Source of the DNA: Cranoglanis bouderius
Taxonomy: Eukaryota; Chordata; Actinopteri; Siluriformes; Cranoglanididae
Direction of reading: 5' to 3'
Length of the DNA stretch: 64,000 nucleotides
Assembly: GCA_023630585.1 (NCBI GenBank)
Contig: CM042553.1
Span: 15,101,020 to 15,165,019 of the forward strand
Made by a program: the position numbers and the translations under genes. The notes under the pieces were generated by a model. It saw only the letters and a list, made by a program, of their open reading frames with translations. It ran no database searches and was not told the origin of the DNA. Of this stretch, positions 39,017-43,352 are shown in pieces (the stretch's first letter is position 1; the number at the start of each line of letters is the position of its first letter).

Positions 39017-42000
39017 TGTGTGTGACAGTGGTTGAATATACAGTTGTGTGTGTGTGTGTTTGTTTTCAAGGCACATTTCTCTCAGGATGTTTGATGATCT
39101 TCTGTGTGCCTCTCTGACAGGTGATCGCAGACACTAACATCAGCGCCATCGCCAGTCAGGTGGAGAGCATGTCCTCGAGCTCCACCCTGAGCACCAACCC
39201 TGAGACCCCGATTACAGAGCCAGAGTGAGTTCTGAGACTCTCCGCCAATCACACTCCTCTGTTTACTGGGAAAACCCACCCATCAAGTTCTACCTTGCCT
39301 ATCACCATTCGAGTGAAGACTTTATTTATATTGCATAAGCAGTAAAATGCAAATATGCTGAAATGCATTTGTGACTTATGCGATACAATTTTTTTTTTTT
39401 TCTCATCCATCAGTAATTTCATTTATAGCACAGCACTGTTGAATTTGTAGATCTGATTTGTCAGAAGGTGTTGATTTTAATTTTCTATAACTGCATAGTT
39501 CTGGCTGTCATTCAAATGATCCACCGAGGGAACGTCTTTAGGACAAAAGAGTTTGCGTGTTTCAGTTTCTCATTAACATGATATTTTTTGTCTGATGAAC
39601 CTCAAGTAGGACCAAACAAGTAGAACTTGGTGCCAACAGACTCCCACACCACCAAGTGTAGTCTTTCTTGTTACTAATTTGTATCCCTTAACAGGTCTTC
39701 TGCTGTTTTTCCCCTATCCACCTCAAGATTCGATATATTGTGCATTGTGAGAAGCTTTTCAGCTTACCACAGTTGTAAAGAGTGTTTATTATGTTACCAT
39801 AGCCTTCCTGTCAGCTCGAACCAGTCTGGCCATTCTCCTTTGACCTCTCTCATGAACAACGTGTTTCCAAACTCTAGATACTGTTGTGTGTGAAAATCCC
39901 CATAGATCATCAGTTTCTGAAACAGTCAAACCAACAACCAGGTCTCAGTCAAAGTCAATGAGATCACACTTTTTTTGATGTTTGGTGTAAACACTAATTG
40001 AAGCTCTTTACCTGTATCTGCCTAATTTAATTCTCTGTGCTGCTGCCACATGATTTGTTGATTGGATAACTGCATGAATGAGCAGTGGCTGGTGAGTGTA
40101 TATGTTGCATATGTATAACCGTACATCCTGAAATATATAAAAAAAAATGTTTGTGTTTTGTGACAGAACACCCAAGCCAAAGAGCATCACTCTGGAGAAG
40201 GGCTCTGAAGGGCTCGGCTTTAGCATTGTGGGTGGCTTTGGGAGTCCACATGGAGACCTGCCCATCTACGTCAAAACTGTCTTCAGCAAGGTACAAACAT
40301 GAACACTGTCCTGACACGCACATGTGAATCTACATATTCTATCTATCTATCTATCTTACGTTTCACTATCTGATGGCATGTTGAGTGTAAATAAGAGATT
40401 GAGGACTGGATCATCTTTTTGTTTCTGAATTATACACCAGTTAACACAGTAGTTTCAAATCATTGCTCTTAAGTTCAGATGGCTCTCAATATCATTTATA
40501 GAACATAAATATCATTTTACAATGTATATTAAACAAATTGACCAAAAAACAAAAAGATACATAAAAACTGGAAAGCATGTTTATTTCCAATTTTGGTCGA
40601 GCTAAAATGTGCTATTAACAGAACAGGAGGTTTAAGAAGCAATGTGTGCTTTGTTCTGGTTGTGCTACTACCACCAGGAACCAGCAGGGGTCATACACGA
40701 GTCAGACATCACGTCCCTGCTGATGTCAGATTCAGCATCAGAATTACTTTACTCACCAATGGTGATCATGTTCTGTAATTTTCTTTGAGGAAAAAAAATA
40801 ATGCACAACTCTGAACAGCTCTCTGCTTTCTTCCTCTGTAAAAACCATTAAAGGATTTATGTATTTATCATTAACAGAGAGGAATCCAAATAAAATCCAT
40901 TTAGGAAGAAAAGAACCGTTGAGGAACCCTCTTTTTGCCATGTTGCATGTGGGTTTTTAATGAGCTCTATGTGTTTGATGCCTTTTGAAATCTGGCCACA
41001 GAACTTGGCTAACATTGGAACATGAGCCATTTTTGTTAATTCTGTCATGTAGAGTGATTGTTACTATTGGTATGTGGGAGGAAAACTATTCAAAACATAT
41101 ATCAGTTATACTCTTATTAAACACTTTATTAGGAACACTATACTAATACAGGGTATGGCCTCCTTTTGCTCTCAAAACGGCCTTAGGTCTTCATGGCATG
41201 GATTCCTCAAGATGTTGGAAAAATTCCTTTGAGATTCTGGTCTATGTTGACATGACTGCATCACACAATTCCTGCAAATTCTTCAGGTGCACTTTTCATG
41301 CTGCAAATCTCCCGTTCTACAACATCCCAAAGGTGTTCTACTGGATTCAGATCCGGTGACTGGGAAGGTCACTGTAGCACACTGAACTCACTGTCATGTT
41401 CATGAAACCAGTTTGAGACGACGTTTGCTTTGTGACATGGTGCATCATCATGCTGGACGTAGCCATTAGAAGATGGTAAACTGTAGCCATGAAAGGATGC
41501 ACATGGTCAGCAACAGTACTCAAGCAGGCTGTGGCATTCAAGCAATGATTGATTGGTATTAACGAGCCCAAAGTACCTAGAAAACATTCCCCATACCATT
41601 ACACCACCTCCACCAGCCTGGACTGTTCACACAAGGCAGGTTGAGTCCATGGATTCATGCTGTTGGTGCTAAATTCTGACAATACTATCTGTGTGCCTCA
41701 GCAGAAATTGAGATTCATCAGACCAGGCTATATTTTTTCCAGTCTTCAACTGTCAAGTTTTGGTGAACCTGTACCCGCTGCAGTCTCAGCTTTCTGTTCT
41801 TGGCTGACAGAAGTGGAACTCGACATGGTCTTCTGCTGCTGTAGCCCATCCGCCTCAAGCTTCGACGTGTTGTGCATTCTGAGATCCTTTACTGCTCACC
41901 ACAATTATACAGAGTGGTTATCTGAGTTAATGTAGCCTTTCTGTCAGCTCGAACCAGTCTGGACATTCTCCGTTGACCTCTCTCATCAACAAGGCGTTTC

Positions 42001-43282
42001 TGTCCACAGAACTGCTGCTCACTGGGTATTTTTTCTTTATTGCACCATTCTGAGTAAACTCTAGAGAGTGTTCTGCGTGAAATTACCAGGAGATCAGCAG
42101 TTACAGAAATACTCAAACCAGCACTAACAATCATGCCACGGTCAAAATCCCTGAGATCACTTTTTCCCTGTTCTGCTGCCCCGTATCTGCATGATTTTAT
42201 GCATTGCACTGCTGCTACACGATTGGCTGTTTAGATAACTGCATGAATGAGTAGGCATACAGGTTTTCCTAATAAATTGTTCAGTGAGTAAGTTTTTCCT
42301 CACAATATACATACTGCATATGTGTTTTGGCTGTGGAGGACACTAAGACTAATAATAAATGGATTAAAAACATGCTGTGATATAACAAACGTATAATTGT
42401 TGATATGGTGATGTTTTCTGTAATAGACATTTATTTAACATTTATGGGAGGAGTCTCCATTGTCAGCACTTTATAACAGTCGGAGGTAAAGTTTTCCACC
42501 ATGGGAAAGTCTTAAGGATGGAGGACTTCTTGGCACTACAACATAAATGCTAACAGGAACTAACTTGTTTCACAGACATTCTGCCACATTAAATGTAACT
42601 AGAAGTGGATAAAGTATGACGTGTCCTCCTTTGATTAAAAAATGTGTAATCACTGAAAAATTGCTGTGGTATAAGAGGAATAAAACACTTTGGGACATGC
42701 TGTTATGGGAAAATCACATTCAGGGTAAAAAGGTGATTTGAGTTAATTAGCTGATTAGAGTCTTCTCAGGTCAACATTGCTGTATTATAAATTCTTTATT
42801 CTAATGTTTTTGAGATACTGGATTTTTCCAGTATTTCATTTCCATGAGCTGTAAGATGTAATCATCAAGATTAAAACAAAATAGGCTTGAAATATTTCAC
42901 TTTATGTGTAATGAATCTAGAATATATGAAAGCTCCACTTTTTAAATTAAATTACGGGAAAAAAAGAACTTTTCCACGATATTGTAATTTTTTGAGATGC
43001 ACCTGTACATATAAAGGTTTTCAATATGCTTTTATATCAAAGAGGAATTTATGGTGTAGTGTAATAAAAAAAAAAATCAGAAATCCTTGCTGATCCTTAA
43101 GTGTATGCTTTGGCCACCCCTGTGTGTGTGTTTAGGGGGCAGCAGCGGTGGATGGGCGTCTAAAGCGTGGAGATCAGATCCTGTCTGTGAATGGAGAGAG
43201 TCTGGAGGGAGCCACGCATGAGCAGGCTGTGGCCATCCTGAAGAAACAGAGAGGGCTCGTCACACTGTCTGTACTGTCTTAA
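525..43282 (+). CDS. patj: PATJ (INADL) multi-PDZ scaffold, 3' part of gene, 18 exons
   Basis: Joined coding exons: 525-616, 13050-13122, 13543-13626, 15735-15827, 15942-16010, 18228-18354, 22039-22145, 24807-24890, 25579-25772, 29067-29214, 32580-32666, 33057-33183, 35141-35178, 35293-35415, 35641-35745, 39121-39224, 40167-40290 and 43136-43282. All use GT-AG borders and the phases agree, giving 1926 nt. Seen: the end of one PDZ domain, then four complete PDZ domains whose carboxylate-binding loops read [30 protein letters not shown] and [10 protein letters not shown], separated by Ser/Pro-rich linkers. The protein ends in SVLS directly after the last domain. Family knowledge: PATJ is a tight-junction and apical-polarity scaffold that binds PALS1 and Crumbs through its N-terminal L27 domain, which lies outside the window. 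By human numbering these are PDZ6 (end) to PDZ10. The paralogue MPDZ/MUPP1 is less likely, because the last domains ('[20 protein letters not shown]', '[13 protein letters not shown]') fit remembered PATJ better. The start lies upstream of the window. Exon 3 is the least certain. Confidence 0.93.
1038..1275 (+). repeat. tRNA-derived SINE-like sequence
   Basis: The head 'gtcccgagcggtgcatcagg' resembles the 5' half of a tRNA. 'gagtttaaatccc', about 45 bp on, resembles a B box. An unrelated body and an A-rich 3' end ('ccaaaaactaaacaaaagaa') follow. Promoter boxes plus a non-tRNA tail argue for a degenerate SINE rather than a tRNA gene. Confidence 0.4.
1330..1453. repeat. Short insert flanked by 16 bp direct duplications
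   Basis: TAATGCATGTAGTTAC occurs at 1330-1345 and again at 1438-1453. The 92 bp between ends in 'ttttcctcccaattgtcctc', which looks like the reverse complement of a retroposon tail. A perfect 16 bp duplication is typical of LINE-mediated target-site duplication. Confidence 0.5.
2057..3455 (+). mobile_element. Tc1-like transposon, degenerate, both tips lost
   Basis: Inner inverted repeats match almost perfectly: 'gcatttcaaaaaagttataa' at about 2170 is mirrored by 'ttataacttttttgaaatgc' at about 3425, and both flank 'aagtatttgatcccc'-type sequence. The left end starts inside the terminal repeat ('cccctgctgattttgtacg') next to (TA)n. The right end breaks off at 'ccccaatatata' and runs into (TA)n and (TG)n. 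It sits in the large patj intron. Confidence 0.88.
2363..3376 (+). pseudogene. Tc1-like transposase pseudogene
   Basis: The start [20 protein letters not shown] is the paired-like DNA-binding N-terminus of Tc1 transposases. A stop follows the first helix-turn-helix (AIIRKW*). Frame changes are needed to reach the catalytic part, where [14 protein letters not shown] and [15 protein letters not shown] carry the second Asp and the Glu of a DD34E triad. Another stop breaks the frame at about 3218. The original end is LATKY followed by TAA at 3374-3376. It is not functional. Confidence 0.88.
3456..3577. repeat. (TA)n / (TG)n microsatellite
   Basis: Alternating TA and TG tracts abut the broken right end of the Tc1 element. 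The cysteine/valine-rich open frames here come from the repeat and are not genes. Confidence 0.9.
4118..4318 (+). repeat. tRNA-derived SINE with conserved teleost tail
   Basis: The head 'gtggtagctcagtggttaag' contains an A box and is followed by a B-box-like 'ggtcgtgagtttaaacccc'. The 3' part 'gtaagtcgctctggataagg' and 'catctgccaaatgccataaa' is the tail shared by many teleost SINE and LINE families. A related internal motif 'gctgccactgttgggc' recurs at 26500. Confidence 0.8.
6447..6945 (+). repeat. Composite repeat with (TG)n core
   Basis: It starts with 'gcatggtggtgtagcggctt' and 'acagctccagggtccctggt', and ends with 'tgccctgtgatggactagtg' and 'ttccatccagggtgg', the two ends of a common fish interspersed repeat. 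The middle holds an unrelated block (about 6600-6745) that recurs inverted at 8810-8945, and a long (TG)n tract at 6830-6913. Confidence 0.65.
7030..7480. mobile_element. hAT-like MITE
   Basis: The left end 'gttctcaaagtggggtccag' and 'ggggtccctgtggttt' is typical of hAT-type terminal repeats. The right end 'aaaggggtctgtggatttta' with 'atttgtgaagctctg' is the degenerate inverted partner. The AT-rich interior has no coding potential, so it is non-autonomous. Confidence 0.55.
8810..8945 (-). repeat. Inverted copy of the block at 6600-6745
   Basis: 'gtgtcaatacaattcaccat' and 'gggcatctgctttatcatc' here match the reverse complement of the block at 6600-6745. The two lie about 2.1 kb apart in opposite orientation and probably belong to one interspersed family. 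Confidence 0.65.
9328..9842 (+). mobile_element. MITE family R2, copy 1
   Basis: It begins TAGAGATGGCAC, the same terminus as copy 2 at 23921-24348. The interior, including 'ttggtatcgggcagatacca' and 'cctgtaacaaatgg', is shared. The right end 'aaagtggtatcgggcaatct' is the degenerate inverted terminus. The terminus resembles hAT-type ends. No open frame. Confidence 0.65.
10760..12241 (-). mobile_element. Tc1-like transposon family B, copy 1
   Basis: It has complete ends: CAGTGGGTATAGAAAAGAAT on the left and the perfect inverse ending in CTATACCCACTG on the right, flanked by TA at 10758-10759 and 12242-12243. A second inverted block ('cacattttgttgcttttcag') lies just inside each end. Length is 1482 bp. 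A sister copy in the same orientation lies at 19154-20683. Confidence 0.93.
10843..11872 (-). pseudogene. Tc1-like transposase pseudogene (family B, copy 1)
   Basis: The reading frame starts at the ATG at 11872 (MGGKALS in the sister copy). Downstream it shows [12 protein letters not shown] (first catalytic Asp), [12 protein letters not shown] (second Asp) and [17 protein letters not shown] (Glu, DD34E spacing). Frameshifts split it into at least three frames, around 11550 and around 11120-11290, so it cannot make a full protein. Confidence 0.85.
12609..12935 (+). mobile_element. DDE transposon family A, 5' fragment
   Basis: It shares 'cagttatctaatcagccaat', 'catgtggcagcagcac' and 'gatcgtggcatggttgttgg' with the other family A copies. 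'ctgtgagtgaagagtc' follows a short transposase N-terminus remnant. The catalytic region is absent. Confidence 0.65.
13050..13122 (+). CDS. patj: patj exon 2 of window: linker after PDZ6
   Basis: The acceptor is 'cttacacag' and the donor is AATGAG|gtgcag. It encodes [19 protein letters not shown], closely resembling the start of the PATJ linker after PDZ6. It enters in phase 2 and leaves in phase 0. Confidence 0.88.
13543..13626 (+). CDS. patj: patj exon 3 of window: Pro/Glu-rich linker (tentative)
   Basis: The acceptor is 'ggatttcag' and the donor is GAGCCAG|gttaga. The 28 codons read [20 protein letters not shown] and onward, in phase 0 at both ends, so the frame survives if it is skipped. 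The upstream 60-70 bp, including the acceptor, is duplicated at 15099-15166. That makes the acceptor usable but the exon less certain. Confidence 0.55.
13858..14147 (-). mobile_element. MITE family R2, copy 3 (inverted, internally deleted)
   Basis: 'atgataccactttcagatac' at the left and 'actggtgctgtctctatt' at the right are the reversed ends of copy 2 at 23921-24348. The AT-rich centre is shorter. Confidence 0.6.
15735..15827 (+). CDS. patj: patj exon 4 of window: linker
   Basis: The acceptor is 'ttgaccccag' and the donor is TCTAAG|gtgagt. It encodes 31 residues beginning [20 protein letters not shown], acidic and Ser-rich, with phase 0 at both ends. Strong splice sites and adjacency to exon 5 support it. 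Confidence 0.8.
15942..16010 (+). CDS. patj: patj exon 5 of window: linker
   Basis: The acceptor is 'ttcttttttag' and the donor is GAAAAG|gtgtgt. It encodes 23 residues, [20 protein letters not shown] and three more, in phase 0 at both ends. It lies 114 bp after exon 4. Confidence 0.75.
16464..17528 (-). mobile_element. Tc1/mariner-type transposon, third family
   Basis: The ends CAGTAAGATCCATAAATATT and its inverse 'aatatttatggacatgactg' form an inverted repeat of about 45 bp with indels, continuing into 'ttgttattttagct'. A TA precedes the left end, while the right flank is AA. Length is about 1065 bp. Confidence 0.82.
16566..17198 (-). pseudogene. Tc1/mariner transposase remnant, internally deleted
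   Basis: The N-terminal piece starts at the ATG at 17198 ([33 protein letters not shown], a helix-turn-helix). After a deletion and frame shift, the C-terminal piece reads [17 protein letters not shown] and [19 protein letters not shown], with the second Asp and Glu positions. The first catalytic block is missing, so it is inactive. Confidence 0.8.
18174..18204. repeat. (TG)n tract just upstream of a patj acceptor
   Basis: The (TG)n run ends 23 bp before the acceptor AG at 18226-18227, with 'gcgcgcatgtgtctgtgtc' between. Confidence 0.85.
18228..18354 (+). CDS. patj: patj exon 6 of window: linker before PDZ7
   Basis: The acceptor is 'gtgtctatag' and the donor is GCAAAG|gtacga. It encodes [20 protein letters not shown], then a Pro/Ser-rich stretch ending CCSK. 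It leaves in phase 1, and the G joins AC of exon 7 to make the Asp of [10 protein letters not shown], a conserved PATJ motif. Confidence 0.82.
19154..20683 (-). mobile_element. Tc1-like transposon family B, copy 2
   Basis: The ends are CAGTGGGTATAGAAAAGAAT and the inverse CTATACCCACTG, flanked by TA at 19152-19153 and 20684-20685. Length is 1530 bp. Orientation and structure match copy 1, about 8.4 kb upstream. Confidence 0.93.
19375..20327 (-). pseudogene. Tc1-like transposase pseudogene (family B, copy 2)
   Basis: It starts at the ATG at 20327 with [20 protein letters not shown], and an intact DNA-binding half runs to about 19935 ([14 protein letters not shown], then [19 protein letters not shown]). 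The catalytic half is shifted in frame and carries an A/T homopolymer at about 19600 that inserts poly-Lys just after the DNDPK motif. [11 protein letters not shown] remains. It is not functional. Confidence 0.87.
22039..22145 (+). CDS. patj: patj exon 7 of window: start of PDZ7
   Basis: The acceptor is 'cttgttagcag' and the donor is CAGCTG|gtatgg. It encodes [20 protein letters not shown], then [16 protein letters not shown] with the PDZ carboxylate-binding loop. It enters in phase 1 and leaves in phase 0. Confidence 0.95.
22755..22980 (+). repeat. Interspersed fish repeat (5' part)
   Basis: It has 'cagcaggtagtgttgctgcc', 'cacagttccagggtcc', 'ttactgtctgtgtgacgttt' and 'ccacctcccaaaaac', the same family whose ends appear at 6447-6945. 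The 3' end is degenerate. Confidence 0.6.
23921..24348 (+). mobile_element. MITE family R2, copy 2 (best ends)
   Basis: It starts TAGAGATGGCACCGAT and ends 'ggtatcataccatctcta', an inverted terminal repeat. The AT-rich interior has no open frame. It is used here as reference for the copies at 9328 and 13858. Confidence 0.68.
24755..24800 (+). repeat. (CT)n tract acting as polypyrimidine tract
   Basis: An uninterrupted CT run of about 46 bp is followed directly by 'ttacag', the acceptor of the next patj exon. The simple repeat occupies the polypyrimidine tract position. Confidence 0.85.
24807..24890 (+). CDS. patj: patj exon 8 of window: middle of PDZ7
   Basis: The donor is CTGGAG|gtgaga. 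It encodes [20 protein letters not shown] and then WAGDQILE, the central strands and helix of PDZ7. Phase 0 at both ends. Confidence 0.95.
25579..25772 (+). CDS. patj: patj exon 9 of window: end of PDZ7, start of PDZ8
   Basis: The acceptor is 'gtctcctgtag' and the donor is AAGAG|gtaggt. It encodes [20 protein letters not shown] (end of PDZ7), the short acidic inter-domain stretch [10 protein letters not shown], and [17 protein letters not shown], which starts PDZ8. It leaves in phase 2. Confidence 0.95.
25899..26898 (+). mobile_element. Non-autonomous hAT element with transposase N-terminus
   Basis: The left end CAGGGGTCTGGAACC and the right end, reversed AAGAGGTCGGGAACC, form the inverted termini. 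Flanks 'gccatcgt' and 'tacatcct' may be a decayed 8 bp duplication (5 of 8 match). At 26169 an ATG opens [13 protein letters not shown], then [13 protein letters not shown], like the N-terminus of a hAT transposase. It stops by about 26310, so the catalytic core is deleted. Another repeat sits inside at 26497-26760. Confidence 0.7.
26497..26760 (+). repeat. Repeat nested in the hAT element, with (TG)n
   Basis: It includes 'gctgccactgttgggcactt', 'ctccccgggcgccgcagc', a (TG)n run and 'gatgggttaaatgcagagga', a combination known as a frequent otophysan interspersed repeat. Its sense strand runs with the window. Confidence 0.65.
27250..28896 (-). mobile_element. Tc1-like transposon family C, nearly intact
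   Basis: It begins CAGTATCTCACAAAAGTGAG and ends with its perfect inverse GTGAGATACTG, with TA at 27248-27249 and 28897-28898. The inverted repeats extend over about 200 bp, and 'aaaagtgagtacacccctaa' is repeated inside, the IR/DR arrangement known for many fish Tc1 elements. Length is 1647 bp. Confidence 0.95.
27549..28522 (-). pseudogene. Tc1-like transposase, apparently one frameshift from intact
   Basis: The frame starts at the ATG at 28522 ([20 protein letters not shown]). It covers two helix-turn-helix regions ([28 protein letters not shown]) with an AT-hook-like GRPKK between, and [12 protein letters not shown] with the first catalytic Asp. At about 27885-27920 the frame shifts. The rest reads [14 protein letters not shown] and [16 protein letters not shown] (second Asp and Glu) and ends at the stop at 27549. 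It is annotated as a pseudogene because of the shift. Confidence 0.9.
29067..29214 (+). CDS. patj: patj exon 10 of window: core of PDZ8
   Basis: The acceptor is 'catttctgcag' and the donor is CTTAAG|gtaagc. It encodes [20 protein letters not shown], then [16 protein letters not shown] and the second helix. It enters in phase 2 and leaves in phase 0. Confidence 0.95.
29505..29613. repeat. (TA)n then (GATA)n microsatellite
   Basis: A TA run of roughly 80 bp passes into six or seven 'gata' units, within the patj intron after exon 10. Confidence 0.9.
30790..32240. other. Compositionally distinct block with promoter-like motifs, unclassified
   Basis: It has no long open frame and no match to the repeat families seen here. 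It is rich in CpG and palindromes compared with its surroundings: 'ccggggcacgtggccccgg' at about 31767 (with a CACGTG E-box) and 'ggtgttgttttaaaaacaac' at about 31859. 'gggccaatcagg' (CCAAT box) near 31908 is followed about 95 bp on by 'gttataaatt' (TATA-like). It could be a solo LTR or another mobile-element promoter region, or an internal patj promoter. I found no clear terminal repeats or target duplication. Confidence 0.3.
32485..32523. repeat. (TG)n tract upstream of a patj acceptor
   Basis: It lies 56 bp before the acceptor AG at 32578-32579. It is one of several TG tracts placed this way in the gene. Confidence 0.85.
32580..32666 (+). CDS. patj: patj exon 11 of window: end of PDZ8
   Basis: The acceptor is 'gccctgatgcag' and the donor is AGCCAG|gtgtgt. 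It encodes [20 protein letters not shown], the last strand of PDZ8, then a Ser/Arg linker. Phase 0 at both ends. Confidence 0.93.
33057..33183 (+). CDS. patj: patj exon 12 of window: linker between PDZ8 and PDZ9
   Basis: The acceptor is 'ctgtttccag' and the donor is AACTCTG|gtacct. It encodes a low-complexity linker, [20 protein letters not shown], then [17 protein letters not shown] and KNS recall the PATJ linker. It leaves in phase 1. Confidence 0.88.
33195..33812. mobile_element. Fold-back element made of two inverted family A 5' ends
   Basis: The left arm (33195-33530) reads 'atgcagttatcctatcagcc' to 'cagcagaagaccacatcagg'. The right arm (33545-33812) is its imperfect reverse complement, 'tggttttctgctgttgtagc' to 'ttggctgattggataattac'. 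Both arms come from the family A transposase 5' region. The left arm begins about 12 bp after the exon 12 donor. Confidence 0.7.
35141..35178 (+). CDS. patj: patj exon 13 of window: micro-exon starting PDZ9
   Basis: A 38 bp exon with acceptor 'gtcatttcag' and donor ACTCGT|gtaaga. With the incoming G it reads [13 protein letters not shown], the first strand of PDZ9. It enters in phase 1 and leaves in phase 0. It is separated from exon 14 by only 114 bp. Confidence 0.88.
35293..35415 (+). CDS. patj: patj exon 14 of window: PDZ9 core
   Basis: The acceptor is 'tttccccacag' and the donor is CTCAAG|gttaca. It encodes [20 protein letters not shown], then [20 protein letters not shown]. The binding loop is ALGI rather than GLGF, as expected for this PATJ domain. 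Phase 0 at both ends. Confidence 0.95.
35641..35745 (+). CDS. patj: patj exon 15 of window: PDZ9, second half
   Basis: The acceptor is 'ctctgtgtgtag' and the donor is TTACAG|gtatat. It encodes [20 protein letters not shown], then [15 protein letters not shown]. Phase 0 at both ends. Confidence 0.95.
35880..36060 (+). repeat. Common teleost interspersed repeat
   Basis: 'gatgaggatgggttcccttt', 'tctcaaggtttcttcctcat' and 'ccttgccaccgtcacctctg' make up a segment very frequent in fish genomes. A short (AATTG)n run follows. It does not encode a protein here. Confidence 0.65.
37874..37917. repeat. (TG)n microsatellite
   Basis: An uninterrupted TG run in the patj intron between exons 15 and 16, directly before the regulatory-looking block at 37930. 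Confidence 0.9.
37930..38125. promoter_or_regulatory. Candidate intronic enhancer with octamer and GATA sites
   Basis: A GC-balanced block free of known repeats in a repeat-rich intron. It holds 'ccagataatcc' (GATA), 'ttatgcaaatgc' (perfect ATGCAAAT octamer) and 'cgttatctgcc' (GATA, inverted) within about 45 bp, then 'gctgattacaccagc' and 'ccaattactg' (homeodomain-type ATTA cores). Open frames across it lack splice support. The enhancer reading is inferred from motif clustering only. Confidence 0.35.
38520..38860. promoter_or_regulatory. Candidate conserved noncoding block in patj intron
   Basis: A repeat-free stretch with several homeodomain-like cores ('tctttaattagctt', 'gttttaattgcc', 'cgttaattaaatatgg') followed by unusual CpG-containing sequence ('gtgctgccgctgtcattgca', 'ggaggatcgatgtctttgaa'). 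No splice-bounded frame. It resembles a conserved noncoding element by composition. Conservation cannot be tested here. Confidence 0.3.
38974..39014. repeat. (TG)n tract upstream of a patj acceptor
   Basis: A TG run, with a second short run to 39058, ending about 62 bp before the acceptor AG at 39119-39120. Confidence 0.85.
39121..39224 (+). CDS. patj: patj exon 16 of window: end of PDZ9 and linker
   Basis: The acceptor is 'tctctgacag' and the donor is GCCAGA|gtgagt. It encodes [20 protein letters not shown], then a Ser/Thr/Pro linker. It leaves in phase 2, and the Glu codon is completed in exon 17. Confidence 0.93.
39694..40090 (-). mobile_element. DDE transposon family A, 5' fragment
   Basis: 'cctgtcagctcgaaccagtc' and 'tggccattctcctttgacct' match the element at 41889-42000, and the right end has 'ttggataactgcatgaatga'. 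The catalytic part is missing. It ends about 75 bp before patj exon 17. Confidence 0.7.
40167..40290 (+). CDS. patj: patj exon 17 of window: start of PDZ10
   Basis: The acceptor is 'ttttgtgacag' and the donor is AGCAAG|gtacaa. It encodes [20 protein letters not shown], then [20 protein letters not shown]. The canonical GLGF binding loop is present. Confidence 0.96.
40780..40935. repeat. Short MITE-like repeat
   Basis: 'ctgtaaaaaccattaaagga' and 'aagaaccgttgaggaaccct' resemble the termini of a short, widespread teleost MITE. A related piece lies at 59050-59170 ('gggttcattggataat', 'ccttaagggttccccc'). Confidence 0.4.
41113..42292 (-). mobile_element. DDE (Tc1/mariner-type) transposon family A, longest copy
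   Basis: The terminal inverted repeat is imperfect: 'aaacactttattaggaacac' on the left, and 'aggttttcctaataaattgt' on the right as its inverse. The interior is read on the minus strand. Four truncated relatives lie at 1-280, 12609-12935, 33195-33812 and 39694-40090. End positions are approximate. Confidence 0.75.
41300..42170 (-). pseudogene. DDE transposase pseudogene (family A)
   Basis: The N-terminal part reads [20 protein letters not shown], then [16 protein letters not shown] (helix-turn-helix) and [17 protein letters not shown]. After several frame breaks the catalytic part reads [15 protein letters not shown] and [20 protein letters not shown], with the Asp and Glu of the DDE triad. 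It is not functional. Confidence 0.78.
42400..42725 (+). repeat. Interspersed repeat R1, partial copy
   Basis: It shares 'atgggaggagtctccattgt', 'cagcactttataacagtc' and 'aaattgctgtggtataagag' with the fuller copies at 48470 and 50950. It covers the central and 3' portion. Confidence 0.6.
43136..43282 (+). CDS. patj: patj exon 18, last coding exon: end of PDZ10 and stop
   Basis: The acceptor is 'gtgtgtgtttag'. It encodes [20 protein letters not shown], then [20 protein letters not shown] and LVTLSVLS, followed by TAA at 43280-43282. The protein ends right after the last PDZ strand, as PATJ does. Confidence 0.97.
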   Translation, partial: GAAAVDGRLKRGDQILSVNGESLEGATHEQAVAILKKQRGLVTLSVLS

Positions 43283-43313
43283 CACAAACACACACTCATA
43301 CAGACTGCCACGA

Positions 43314-43352
<39 letters not shown>

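Noticed and set aside
525..43282. Assignment of the PDZ gene to mpdz (MUPP1)
   Set aside because: The paralogue is close, but the PDZ9 and PDZ10 wording, the linker after PDZ6 and the neighbourhood of tal1 favour patj. A tree of the last two domains would settle it.
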